From JAUPTX01 sp964550665 (GTDB lineage: Bacteria; Patescibacteriota; Minisyncoccia; Phycocordibacterales; CSBR16-119), in assembly GCA_964550665.1 (NCBI GenBank), contig CAZJZW010000001.1, forward strand, positions 1 through 41,289: a stretch of DNA of 41,289 bases. Direction: 5' to 3'. Of this stretch, positions 1 to 6,056 are shown one piece after another. A program made the translations under genes and the position numbers. Under the pieces are notes generated by a model. The model saw nothing but the letters and a program-made list of their open reading frames with translations, had not been told where the DNA came from and ran no database searches. Numbering within the stretch: position 1 is the first letter of the stretch; the number at the start of each line of letters is the position of its first letter.

Positions 1-53
1 AACTCCTCACCACAGTTTGGAAAACTGTTGTTTTACCGATAAACTAATCCCGC
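1..53 (-). tRNA. tRNA-Gly (anticodon UCC), 3' part cut by window edge
   Basis: Read on the minus strand it starts GCGGGAT, has a D-arm with GGTAAAAC, and an anticodon stem ACAGT/ACTGT around the loop TTTCCAA, which gives anticodon UCC (Gly). The sequence runs out of the window in the T-arm, so the 3' acceptor strand cannot be checked. Confidence 0.85.
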
Positions 54-118
54 AACTTATTTACAACAAGGATATCAAATATTTAAAATATTCTCAATTC
101 CCTCTTATTATGTCCAAG

Positions 119-185
119 GTCGGGGTGCCGGGATTCGAACCCGGAGTCGCTCCCCTCCGGGCCTGGAAATCTAAAATAGATTTCC
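119..185 (-). pseudogene. Duplicate 3' half of tRNA-Pro plus a hairpin
   Basis: Positions 119-152 are identical over 34 nt to 211-244, the acceptor 3' strand and T-arm of the intact tRNA-Pro. The remainder diverges and ends in a perfect hairpin (165-185, arms GGAAATCTA/TAGATTTCC). A matching 5' acceptor strand lies only far away, at 358-366, beyond the intact tRNA. Confidence 0.7.
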
Positions 186-211
186 GAAAACAAGTTCCAT
201 TCTATTATTTG

Positions 212-284
212 TCGGGGTGCCGGGATTCGAACCCGGAGTCGCTCGTACCCAAAACGAGAATGTTAGCCGTTACACCACACCCCG
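212..284 (-). tRNA. tRNA-Pro (anticodon UGG)
   Basis: The acceptor stem CGGGGTG/CACCCCG pairs perfectly. The D-stem is GTGT/ACAT, the anticodon stem CTCGT/ACGAG, the loop TTTGGGT (anticodon UGG), the T-arm CCGGG/CCCGG with loop TTCGAAT, and the discriminator A. No CCA is encoded, so the product needs the tRNA nucleotidyltransferase encoded at 2427. The first base pair C-G is usual for bacterial tRNA-Pro. Confidence 0.93.
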
Positions 285-322
285 ACAAATAATACAATGT
301 ACAAAAACTTGTTTTCCCCACA

Positions 323-366
323 CGAGAACGTTAGCCGTTCTGTTGCCAAAACCTGCACACCCCGAC
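323..366 (-). pseudogene. tRNA-Pro 5'-half-like segment with enlarged D-arm
   Basis: On the minus strand it matches the tRNA-Pro 5' half: the same acceptor strand GTCGGGGTGTG, then ACGGCTAAC and TTCTCG. The four D-stem bases are replaced by about 17 unrelated nt, and a new hairpin AGAAC/GTTCT forms. It is followed by TGTGGGG, which could mimic an anticodon GGG. No normal cloverleaf can be drawn. Confidence 0.6.
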
Positions 367-407
367 TTTGGACATAATGATCCATGTAATATCTCACTTT
401 TTCTACT

Positions 408-449
408 AAGAATGTTAGCCGTTCTAATATTTAAAACTTGCACACCCCG
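408..449 (-). pseudogene. Second tRNA-Pro 5'-half-like segment
   Basis: On the minus strand it has CGGGGTGTGCA, then an AT-rich insert, then AGAACGGCTAACATTCT. This is the same architecture as 323-366 but more diverged. No partner 3' half is visible. Confidence 0.5.
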
Positions 450-493
450 TGTAGTAACAAAAGCTATATTACCATACTTTATATTTAAAACAA

Positions 494-522
494 TAAAAAA
501 GAGGCCGTCAGAACGGCCTCTT
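494..522 (-). terminator. Intrinsic terminator of the 104-aa gene
   Basis: GC-rich hairpin GAGGCCG/CGGCCTC (501-520) followed on the minus strand by a run of T. The stop codon of the upstream gene (508-510) lies in the hairpin, so the stem is partly coding. Confidence 0.85.
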
Positions 523-822
523 AAAGTACTTCCTACTTCCATGTTTTACATGACCTATCCTGCGTTGTTTCTTCCAGGTGAGATGATCTTGTGGCCAAAC
601 CTTCTTAGTTGGCTTAGCAACAAAAGGGACTTCAATACGATGAACCAGATTTAGTGGCTCCATTCGAACTCTTTGAAGGATAATCTCATCAAGATTCCTT
701 GGCTCTGCTGGTCGAGTACGTTCGACTACGATTATTCCCCTAGTTAGATCCTTTAATGTTTCAGAAAGAATAATACAGCCTATTAAGTCAGGTGCGCCCA
801 AGATAGCTATGTGGTGTTTCAT
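508..822 (-). CDS. Small basic protein of unknown function, 104 aa
   Basis: I do not recognise the family. The ATG at 822 gives MKHHIAILGAPDLIGC; the start fits a strong promoter at 840-867 and leaves a leader of only about 10-12 nt. The N-terminal third is hydrophobic and beta/alpha-like (HIAILGAPDLIG). The C-terminal third is very basic (KKQRRIGHVKHGSRKYFKRPF-type composition), which suggests nucleic-acid or ribosome contact, though this is inference. The reading frame ends inside its own terminator hairpin, so the last six or so residues are written by the stem. It is monocistronic, between its own promoter and terminator. A degenerate parS-like palindrome (815-830) overlaps the start codon. 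Confidence 0.65.
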   Translation of the reverse strand: MKHHIAILGAPDLIGCIILSETLKDLTRGIIVVERTRPAEPRNLDEIILQRVRMEPLNLVHRIEVPFVAKPTKKVWPQDHLTWKKQRRIGHVKHGSRKYFKRPF

Positions 823-839
823 GTGGAACGTTTGATTGT

Positions 840-867
840 AGTTTAAACAAAATAAGAACTTTGTCAA
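840..867 (-). promoter_or_regulatory. Sigma70-type promoter of the 104-aa gene
   Basis: TTGACA (862-867), 16-nt spacer, TAAACT (840-845) on the minus strand. Confidence 0.7.
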
Positions 868-885
868 AAATATCTAGCAAATGAT

Positions 886-916
886 AAAGAGGTGTACCGA
901 TTCGGTACACCTCTTT
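886..916 (-). terminator. Intrinsic terminator of the 29-aa gene
   Basis: Near-perfect hairpin AAAGAGGTGTACCGA/TTCGGTACACCTCTTT just downstream (minus strand) of the small gene at 933-1022. It is nearly symmetric, with A/T tracts on both sides. Confidence 0.8.
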
Positions 917-932
917 ATATGCGCTCCCGCGC

Positions 933-1022
933 TTATTCTTTTTTAACCACGTTGTCGTCATTGGCCACCACGATAGGTACACCTATCTCTGCAGCTACTG
1001 CCTCCAGGTCCTTCCTCTCCAT
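933..1022 (-). CDS. Predicted 29-aa microprotein
   Basis: A short frame begins at the ATG at 1022 (MERKDLEAVAAEIGVPIVVA and on to a VVKKE end) and stops with TAA at 933. It looks genuine because it is exactly framed by a TTGACG-17-TATATT promoter (1063-1091) and a strong terminator (886-916), with nothing else in between. The composition is amphipathic helix, then a short beta-like stretch (GVPIVVAND), then a charged tail, with no signal or membrane segment. I know no family for it. The alternative is a small RNA of roughly 170 nt that happens to contain this frame. Confidence 0.55.
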   Translation of the reverse strand: MERKDLEAVAAEIGVPIVVANDDNVVKKE

Positions 1023-1062
1023 TTTCTTGTGGTTTTGAAATGAATGAACGTTACAAGGTAAT

Positions 1063-1091
1063 AATATAGTCCTAAATATTGAGTACGTCAA
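1063..1091 (-). promoter_or_regulatory. Promoter of the 29-aa gene
   Basis: TTGACG (1086-1091), 17-nt spacer, TATATT (1063-1068) on the minus strand. The predicted transcript starts about 35 nt before the ATG. Confidence 0.7.
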
Positions 1092-1104
1092 CTACTAGCT
1101 GTGA

Positions 1105-1527
1105 CTAAATGATTATATTTTCCAAGATCTCAACCTTCCCTACCTTTTTATGAAGATCTATATAAACACAGGCTAAATCTATTTGCCACGGTGTTTCACC
1201 TGAAACATTGTTCTCCAAAAGGTATATTTCAATAGTTCTGGCTATTTTGGAGAATTTATGAATATTAAGGTTTTCCTCTGGTCTATATGTGCTATTTGTT
1301 TCATATGTAACATTTTCACCAGTCTTTTTAACAGATATTTCACATGAAACACTTTTAACCTCAATAAAGTGTAGGTTTTTATCCTTTTTAGCCACAATGT
1401 CTATTTCCCCACCTTGTTTAGTGTAGTTTCTCTCTAAAACCTTAAAACCAAGCTTTGTTAGCTTCTTACAGGCTAGATCCTCCCCAATCTCCCCCGTTTG
1501 TTGTGTTTTTGATGTAAATTTTTTCAT
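1105..1527 (-). CDS. yraN: YraN/UPF0102 family nuclease-like protein
   Basis: 140 aa, close to the family's usual length (about 120). It shows the family core: GEIGEDLACKKLTKLGF, then ERNYTKQGGEIDIVAKKD, then HFIEVKS. This is the E...GEIDIVA...EVK pattern of a restriction-endonuclease-like fold (PD-(D/E)xK-like). The cellular role of the family is poorly defined; a link to nucleic-acid processing is inferred from the fold. The ATG at 1527 directly abuts the candidate origin. At least three parS-like palindromes (1192-1207, 1297-1312, 1336-1351) lie inside the coding region, so the gene carries centromere-like sites as well as protein sequence. Confidence 0.85.
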   Translation of the reverse strand: MKKFTSKTQQTGEIGEDLACKKLTKLGFKVLERNYTKQGGEIDIVAKKDKNLHFIEVKSVSCEISVKKTGENVTYETNSTYRPEENLNIHKFSKIARTIEIYLLENNVSGETPWQIDLACVYIDLHKKVGKVEILENIII

Positions 1528-1615
1528 ATTGTTTCAGGTGAAACGTTTATTCCTATATTTTACTACATAAAGCCGTATTTAATTATATAAGTCTTTCAGA
1601 TGAAACACTTATATA

Positions 1616-1631
1616 TGTTTCACGTGAAACG
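1616..1631. promoter_or_regulatory. parS site (ParB binding) and surrounding parS-like cluster
   Basis: TGTTTCACGTGAAACG matches the bacterial parS consensus at 15 of 16 positions. Variants with the same palindromic core lie at 1192-1207, 1297-1312, 1336-1351, 1530-1545, 1592-1607 and 2428-2443, plus a weaker one at 815-830. I noticed none elsewhere in the window. Such sites seed ParB spreading and chromosome segregation, and are normally near oriC. Confidence 0.75.
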
Positions 1632-1923
1632 ATTTTAGATATTAATCATATAAATACACATAAAACCCTTATTTATCAACGTTTTTATAAATTGTTTACA
1701 AACTTTTTATAACAAAACGGACAAAAACAAGTAAGTTACCAACAATACCAACAGGGTTATCCACAGTACTTTGGCAAAACACCCTTATTTATCAACAAAC
1801 TCACAATTGAAAAACACAAAGACATTTGTGAATAAATAACAGATGTCCTTTATAAAGGACACAAAAGAATTATAAAAGACAATTTAAAATCTATTAAGGC
1901 GGGTACTGTGATTTAGCAGTTTC

Positions 1924-1952
1924 TTGTTTTTATATTGTAAAATTGCTATTCT
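1924..1952 (+). promoter_or_regulatory. Promoter of tRNA-Gly(GCC)
   Basis: TTGTTT, 17-nt spacer, TATTCT (1947-1952) with a TGC extended -10 immediately before it. Spacing to the tRNA 5' end is about 20 nt. Confidence 0.55.
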
Positions 1953-1971
1953 ATGTGAACTGAACCACCGA

Positions 1972-2042
1972 GCGGCTATGGTTTAGTGGTAAAATACGTC
2001 CTTGCCAAGGATGAGTCGGGAGTTCGATTCTCCCTAGCCGCA
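1972..2042 (+). tRNA. tRNA-Gly (anticodon GCC)
   Basis: Acceptor GCGGCTA/TAGCCGC pairs fully, anticodon loop TTGCCAA (GCC), T-arm GGGAG/CTCCC with TTCGATT, discriminator A. There is no encoded CCA. A terminator follows at once. Confidence 0.95.
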
Positions 2043-2045
2043 CAG

Positions 2046-2080
2046 AAAAACAAAAACCTCTTAAAAGAGGTTTTTGTTTT
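2046..2080 (+). terminator. Terminator after tRNA-Gly
   Basis: Long perfect hairpin AAAACAAAAACCTCTT/AAGAGGTTTTTGTTTT ending in a T-rich tract. Confidence 0.9.
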
Positions 2081-2090
2081 AAATATCTAT

Positions 2091-2111
2091 TTGTGCACCC
2101 GGCAGGACTCG
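2091..2111 (-). repeat. Duplicated 3' end of tRNA-Arg
   Basis: TTGTGCACCCGGCAGGACTC and one further base are identical to 2286-2306, the 3' end of the intact tRNA-Arg(UCG). The 195-nt offset and the position of the repeat (discriminator to T-loop) resemble the att direct repeat left by tRNA-targeting tyrosine recombinases. The DNA between holds no gene I can support. Confidence 0.6.
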
Positions 2112-2250
2112 GTCACAGGTTTCTAAGCTTTTTTCTCGTAAACTCGAAAAAATCTAAGAACCTTCGACCCGGACTCGGCGACAAGTCTCGCAAGGCTCGC
2201 CTGTATACCGCCTCCGTCTTTCTTGTCCTGTCAGACGCAAAAAACAATAG

Positions 2251-2280
2251 AAATTAAAAGTTGACACATTTAATTTCTTT
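2251..2280 (-). terminator. Terminator after tRNA-Arg
   Basis: Hairpin with 10-bp arms AGAAATTAAA/TTTAATTTCT and a 10-nt loop, followed on the minus strand by ATTGTTTTTT. Confidence 0.6.
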
Positions 2281-2288
2281 GTTTCTTG

Positions 2289-2360
2289 TGCACCCGGCAG
2301 GACTCGAACCTGCAATAACGGTTCCGAAGACCGTTGTGATATCCATTTCACCACGGGTGC
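2289..2360 (-). tRNA. tRNA-Arg (anticodon UCG)
   Basis: Acceptor GCACCCG/CGGGTGC, anticodon stem ACGGT/ACCGT with loop CTTCGGA (UCG), T-arm GCAGG/CCTGC with TTCGAGT, discriminator A. There is no encoded CCA. Its 3' end is duplicated at 2091-2111. Confidence 0.94.
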
Positions 2361-2426
2361 AGGATTTTGTCATTATACACGATTTTACCGTTTCACAAAT
2401 AGCGAAAAGAAGGGAATTACTATAAA

Positions 2427-3905
2427 ATGTTTCTTATGAAACAAAGTTTCAAAGTTCCAGAAGAAGTTAGAAAAATTACCGAAAAACTAGAAAGTGAAAA
2501 TTTCGAAGCTTTTATTGTGGGTGGTTGTGTCCGAGATCTTTTAATAGGGAAGACGCCTAAAGATTGGGACATTACAACAAATGCAACACCGGAACAAATT
2601 CAGTCTATTTTCCCAGAATCGTTCTATGAAAATGATTTTGGTACTGTCGGTGTTAAAAATGAAGAATCTGAAGACGAAACACTAAAAGTTGTAGAAGTTA
2701 CTCCATACAGAATAGAGGGAACTTATTCAAACAATAGACATCCTGACAGTGTTCAATTTAGCCAAAAAATTGAAGACGATTTAAAAAGAAGAGATTTCAC
2801 CATGAACGCTATCGCGTACTCTGTTTCAAAAGAAGAGGTGGTTGATTTGTATGACGGCACACAAGCAATAAAAGACAAGATGATTATTGCAGTAGGGAAT
2901 CCAGATGAAAGGTTGAAAGAAGATGCTTTGCGAATTTTACGAGCAGTTCGATTTGCTTCACAGCACGGTTTTGCTATTTCTCATGAAACAATGGTCTCGA
3001 TGGTTGATAATGTAGACTTACTAGGAAACATTTCTGCCGAACGTATTCGTGATGAATTTTTAAAAATGCTCATGTCTTCCGAGCCGATGACAGGAATTAT
3101 TCTTTCTGAAAAACTCGGAATATTAAAATTCATCGTACCTGAACTTGAAATTGGTATTGGAGTGAAGCAAAATGGAAGTCATATCTATGATGTTTGGGAA
3201 CACAATCTTCGAACGATGCAACACGCCGCTGATAAAGAATGGCCGCTTCATATAAGGCTTGCTGGACTTCTTCATGATATTGGTAAACCTGCAACACGTG
3301 AATGGGTTCAAGAAAAAAATGACTATACCTTTTACGGTCACGAAGTTGTCGGTGCGAAGATGACAAAAAAGATTTGTGAAAGACTACGACTTTCAAATGA
3401 GATGACAGAAAAAATAACAAAACTTGTACGACACCATATGTTTTTTGCTGACCCAGACGCCATCACTCACTCAGCAGTCAGAAGACTCGTGGCAAAAGTA
3501 GGGAAGGAGAACGTCTGGGATTTAGTTGATCTTAGAATCTGTGACCGTATCGGGATGGGTCGACCAAAAGAAGAGCCGTATAGACTTCGAAAATATGAAT
3601 CGATGATAGAGGAGGTGATGCGCGATCCAGTTTCTGTGGCAATGCTTAAAATCAGTGGCGACCGGTTTGTCGAGATGGGATACAAACCAGGAAAAGAAAT
3701 GGGCTGGGTTCTTCATGCACTCCTTGAAGAAGTCTTAGATGATCCAACAAAAAACACAGAAGAATATTTAGAAAAAAAATCAAAAGAACTTTTTGATTTA
3801 CCGACAGAAAAATTACAAGAACTAGGCGAAGCAGGGAAGGATGCGAAAGATGACGCTGAAGATGCGGAAGTATCAAAAATAAGAAAAAGTTACAAGGTGA
3901 AATAA
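2427..3905 (+). CDS. cca: CCA tRNA nucleotidyltransferase with HD domain
   Basis: 492 aa. Adds the 3' CCA to tRNAs, which is essential here because none of the tRNA genes in the window encodes CCA. Class II nucleotidyltransferase motifs are clear: GGCVRDLL (about residues 32-39), the metal-binding pair DWD (about 47-49), and RRDFTMNA (about 120). An HD phosphohydrolase domain follows (LLHDIGKP about 281-288, with later RHH), as in CCA enzymes with a repair/phosphatase domain. The tail is acidic and lysine-rich. The ATG at 2427 is preceded by AGGG at about 12 nt; an in-frame ATG at 2436 is an alternative. A parS-like palindrome (2428-2443) overlaps the first codons. It ends in its own terminator. 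Confidence 0.93.
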   Translation: MFLMKQSFKVPEEVRKITEKLESENFEAFIVGGCVRDLLIGKTPKDWDITTNATPEQIQSIFPESFYENDFGTVGVKNEESEDETLKVVEVTPYRIEGTYSNNRHPDSVQFSQKIEDDLKRRDFTMNAIAYSVSKEEVVDLYDGTQAIKDKMIIAVGNPDERLKEDALRILRAVRFASQHGFAISHETMVSMVDNVDLLGNISAERIRDEFLKMLMSSEPMTGIILSEKLGILKFIVPELEIGIGVKQNGSHIYDVWEHNLRTMQHAADKEWPLHIRLAGLLHDIGKPATREWVQEKNDYTFYGHEVVGAKMTKKICERLRLSNEMTEKITKLVRHHMFFADPDAITHSAVRRLVAKVGKENVWDLVDLRICDRIGMGRPKEEPYRLRKYESMIEEVMRDPVSVAMLKISGDRFVEMGYKPGKEMGWVLHALLEEVLDDPTKNTEEYLEKKSKELFDLPTEKLQELGEAGKDAKDDAEDAEVSKIRKSYKVK

Positions 3906-3910
3906 AAAAG

Positions 3911-3944
3911 AAAAAAGCCCCGGCCTTTCGGCCGGGGCTTTGAT
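3911..3944. terminator. Bidirectional terminator between cca and the 141-aa gene
   Basis: Strong hairpin AAAGCCCCGGCC/GGCCGGGGCTTT. It serves cca on the plus strand and the convergent small gene on the minus strand. Confidence 0.9.
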
Positions 3945-3956
3945 GTATTGGTTCGA

Positions 3957-4382
3957 TTACGCAGCAACGGCTATGAGTGGCCGGAATCGTCCATAGATCT
4001 CCTCAAGCTTGTCGCACAAAATGCGAATCCTGTCTGTCTCCCCAAAGACAAAATTTCCATTGTGAGACTTTCGGAATTTCATCATCTTGTGTTCGAATGC
4101 TTTGCATCCAGTGATGATGTTGTTCAAATCATCGAGCTTAAACACCTCGAGCGTTCGAGCAAGCTCATCGATCTTTGCCTCGAAGAGAACAGTGCTTTTG
4201 CAACTCAGGTATCGATTGATGATCCTGTAAATCCTAACACCCCACACCCTTGGAGGGTGTATTTTCATGAATGCGCGGAGTGCTTCATCTTTTTTCTCTC
4301 CGGGCTTCATAAGAAGAATATTCCAGAGTCGGTAGGCCATCATGCTGTTGCATGCGAAAAATACTAGCTTTGCTTTCCTCAT
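3957..4382 (-). CDS. Basic protein of unknown function, 141 aa
   Basis: Not recognised. Starts MRKAKLVFFACNSMMAYRLW; the ATG at 4382 is preferred over an upstream in-frame TTG because the leader before it (ending AAACACT) looks like those of the other small genes here. The N-terminus is hydrophobic and could be a weak membrane or buried helix. The rest is predicted helical, with many Lys/Arg and the stretch CDKLEEIYGRFRPLIAVAA at the end. It is monocistronic: promoter 4421-4448, bidirectional terminator 3911-3944. Codon use is more GC-rich than the neighbouring cca. A frame on the opposite strand of the same region is rejected because it lacks a promoter and runs against this transcription unit. 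Confidence 0.6.
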   Translation of the reverse strand: MRKAKLVFFACNSMMAYRLWNILLMKPGEKKDEALRAFMKIHPPRVWGVRIYRIINRYLSCKSTVLFEAKIDELARTLEVFKLDDLNNIITGCKAFEHKMMKFRKSHNGNFVFGETDRIRILCDKLEEIYGRFRPLIAVAA

Positions 4383-4420
4383 AGTGTTTGGTGTTTTGCT
4401 CAAAGAGCTGGTTCTTTTTT

Positions 4421-4448
4421 ATAATACTGAAAAAATATCTTTTGTCTA
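4421..4448 (-). promoter_or_regulatory. Promoter of the 141-aa gene
   Basis: TAGACA (4443-4448), 16-nt spacer, TATTAT (4421-4426) on the minus strand. Confidence 0.6.
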
Positions 4449-4473
4449 GTATAAGTTATATTAAGAAATCAAA

Positions 4474-4503
4474 AGAAAAAAGGTTTCGCTTTCGCGAAAC
4501 CCC
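4474..4503 (-). terminator. Terminator of the NYN-OB gene
   Basis: GGTTTCG/CGAAACC hairpin (4482-4501) followed on the minus strand by TTTTTTCTTTTG. Confidence 0.8.
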
Positions 4504-4507
4504 TGTG

Positions 4508-5479
4508 TTATTCATCTTGGACAGACCCTTCATGCTCGCCTGGCAGGGTGATCTTTGTTGCTACATAACCCTCCTTTCCTTTTTCAATATAGAACTCAAG
4601 TTCTTGATCTACCTTAAGATCGTCATATCGAAGTCCTTGTTCAAGTTTTGAAGCAGGAAAGAATAGGTTGTTGTAAGGGTAATGGATGAAACCGTAGCTG
4701 TTTCGAAGCTCTTTTATTTTACCTCTGTAACGACGTGTGGGGTTGAAACGTCCATTTCCTTCAAACTCTTCAGGAGGAGGTTCGTTTCCTTGTTCTTCGT
4801 TTTCAAATTCTCCATCTTCAGACGTGCTTTTTGGAGCAAACATCTCTCGTACAACACCACCCTCACTTTTTAATCCATCATTGATTACCTTATCCATCTT
4901 AAGGCAGTAAGATACCTCCTTGCAAAGAAACTCACTAGCCTTGGTGTATTGTTTTTCTCCGCTTTCTGAGTGAGTGAACTCAAAGTTCCACGCAAGAAGC
5001 ACTGTCTTTGTACCAAGAGCGTGGAGCTTTTGAATGAGTGGTATATAGTCGCTATCACCAGCGACAATAACTACAACATCGTATCGCTTCAGCATACAAA
5101 GCTCGAATGTTTCAAGTGCAAACAAGACATCAACACCTTTTTCTTTTTTCTTCCCCTCAACACCTTTTACATGGAGGTAATGGGGTTGAATGCGGTTGTA
5201 TATCAAGATGTCTTCAAAGAATCGATCATAATACAATTGATCCTGGTGTTTTTTGTCTGCATCTTTTGCGGTATATCTACCACGAAAGTAATGCGCATCA
5301 ATGACCTTGCAGAGATCAAGAGAGACACTCTCTTTTGCTGAAACTTCATTTCTTATATATTCATTAAGCCCACTAAATTGAATGTGACTGTTAGCCTCAT
5401 GAGTATACTTGTAATAGTTAGTAACATTAGAGAAGTATCCTCCGTCGTAGAAAATCCCGATCTTTATAACCTGTCCCAT
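4508..5479 (-). CDS. NYN-domain RNase-like protein fused to a cold-shock-like OB domain
   Basis: 323 aa from the ATG at 5479. Residues 1-185 are a NYN domain (PIN-like fold): an early acidic site in IGIFYDGGYF, GVDVLFALETF in the middle, and VVIVAGDSDYIPLI. These are the conserved Asp positions of the metal-dependent active site. A low-complexity acidic linker (about 225-250) leads to a C-terminal domain of about 65 residues (RRYRGKIKELRNSYGFI ... LFFPASKLE ... GYVATKI) that resembles the cold-shock/S1 OB fold used to bind single-stranded RNA. A role in RNA cleavage or surveillance is inferred. The start fits the promoter at 5514-5541; an upstream in-frame extension is rejected because it runs through that promoter. 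No Shine-Dalgarno is seen. Confidence 0.8.
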   Translation of the reverse strand: MGQVIKIGIFYDGGYFSNVTNYYKYTHEANSHIQFSGLNEYIRNEVSAKESVSLDLCKVIDAHYFRGRYTAKDADKKHQDQLYYDRFFEDILIYNRIQPHYLHVKGVEGKKKEKGVDVLFALETFELCMLKRYDVVVIVAGDSDYIPLIQKLHALGTKTVLLAWNFEFTHSESGEKQYTKASEFLCKEVSYCLKMDKVINDGLKSEGGVVREMFAPKSTSEDGEFENEEQGNEPPPEEFEGNGRFNPTRRYRGKIKELRNSYGFIHYPYNNLFFPASKLEQGLRYDDLKVDQELEFYIEKGKEGYVATKITLPGEHEGSVQDE

Positions 5480-5513
5480 CTTATGTTGTATTAGTACATG
5501 TATGTTTAGATAG

Positions 5514-5541
5514 ATAGTAGTGAATAATATTTTTTTGTCAA
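5514..5541 (-). promoter_or_regulatory. Promoter of the NYN-OB gene
   Basis: TTGACA (5536-5541), 16-nt spacer, TACTAT (5514-5519) on the minus strand. The leader of about 30 nt is A/C-rich without a Shine-Dalgarno. Confidence 0.75.
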
Positions 5542-5566
5542 CGTCTTCTCTTAAGGATAAAAGAAA

Positions 5567-5592
5567 GAAGCCCGCCGGGTGGGGCGGGCTTC
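5567..5592 (-). terminator. Terminator of the 137-aa gene
   Basis: Hairpin GAAGCCCGCC/GGCGGGCTTC followed on the minus strand by a T-rich tract (TTTCTTTTATCC). Confidence 0.88.
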
Positions 5593-5609
5593 GGATCGTC
5601 TTTTGCTGA

Positions 5610-6023
5610 TCAGGCAACCTTCTTCATCGGCGCCTGAGGTTTCATCCATCCAAACGGCTTAATCCGGCTGATGGCTTTTTGAACATCAGGGTGGCGACTG
5701 TCGGACAGGGCGTTGCAGAGCATGCCCATGAATTTATGCCTGTCGTCATCTCCCAGCGACATCTTTTCGCATGCTTTTTCCAAGCAACGAATCGCCAAGG
5801 CCCCATCACCACTGTCATCGTGAATGAAGAAATCGGCGAAAGCTGTTCGAAGCCTGCGGGCCTCTCCACCCTCATTGTTCATTGTCGTGACCATTCGGTC
5901 GGTGAACATCTTGTGCAGATTGTTCGTTGTGGATACTTCATTCTTGTGTTCGATCATGCCATTACGCATACGTTCGATACGAGGAACGAAGTGTCCGGAA
6001 GGTAATATAGGCTTCTTGTTCAT
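5610..6023 (-). CDS. Protein of unknown function, 137 aa
   Basis: I do not recognise the family. It starts MNKKPILPSGHFVPRIERMR at the ATG at 6023, about 35 nt downstream of a near-consensus promoter. It is soluble and probably all-helical, with an acidic centre (FFIHDDSGDGALAIRCLEKA) and a repeat-like spacing of short helices (KFMGMLCNALSDSRHPDVQKAI) that recalls small helical-repeat or HEAT-like bundles; this is only an impression. Codon use is clearly GC-richer than the neighbours, suggesting either high expression or foreign origin. It is a single-gene unit with its own terminator (5567-5592). An upstream in-frame extension is rejected because it would read through the promoter. Confidence 0.6.
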   Translation of the reverse strand: MNKKPILPSGHFVPRIERMRNGMIEHKNEVSTTNNLHKMFTDRMVTTMNNEGGEARRLRTAFADFFIHDDSGDGALAIRCLEKACEKMSLGDDDRHKFMGMLCNALSDSRHPDVQKAISRIKPFGWMKPQAPMKKVA

Positions 6024-6056
6024 AGTGCTGAGTATTTGGTTGATGTTTCGGGTTCC

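Larger units (their letters stand above)
107..378. repeat. Nested inverted repeats centred on tRNA-Pro
   Basis: Outer arms 107-127 and 358-378 are 21 nt each with one mismatch. They contain the tRNA-Pro acceptor sequence plus about 11 nt of flank. Inner arms are about 186-219 and 278-316: 17 identical nt next to the tRNA ends and 11 identical nt at the far ends, with a divergent middle. A minus-strand RNA would fold into a long rod with the intact tRNA-Pro at the tip and two more tRNA-half-like segments outside it. Confidence 0.8.
1530..1960. other. Candidate chromosomal replication origin (oriC)
   Basis: A 450-nt intergenic stretch, AT-rich, with no plausible gene. It has a perfect DnaA box TTATCCACA (1757-1765), a TTATNCACA-type box on the minus strand (1827-1835), and a 16-nt direct repeat ACCCTTATTTATCAAC at 1665-1680 and 1781-1796. 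It also has parS-like sites at 1530, 1592 and 1616, and a perfect palindrome TGTCCTTTATAAAGGACA (1844-1861). Genes diverge away from it: minus strand to the left, mostly plus to the right. No dnaA or dnaN lies in the window, so this rests on motifs and strand bias only. Confidence 0.6.

Noticed and set aside
119..366. A second functional tRNA-Pro (GGG) with a 150-nt intron that contains the UGG tRNA
   Set aside because: The 5' half has a D-arm that cannot pair, the anticodon stem has a mismatch, and no group I intron core is visible. Duplicated tRNA halves explain it more simply.
17..654. Overlapping plus-strand frames of 91 and 145 codons across the tRNA-Pro region
   Set aside because: They are read through tRNA-Pro, its duplicated halves and the start of the 104-aa gene in antisense. 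The repeated GFEPGVA-like peptides are just the T-arm translated.
2154..2354. Minus-strand frame of 66 codons
   Set aside because: It starts inside tRNA-Arg and has no promoter or protein-like composition.
3948..4367. Plus-strand frame of 139 codons opposite the 141-aa gene
   Set aside because: It starts in the cca terminator, has no promoter, and opposes a unit with a good promoter and terminator on the other strand.
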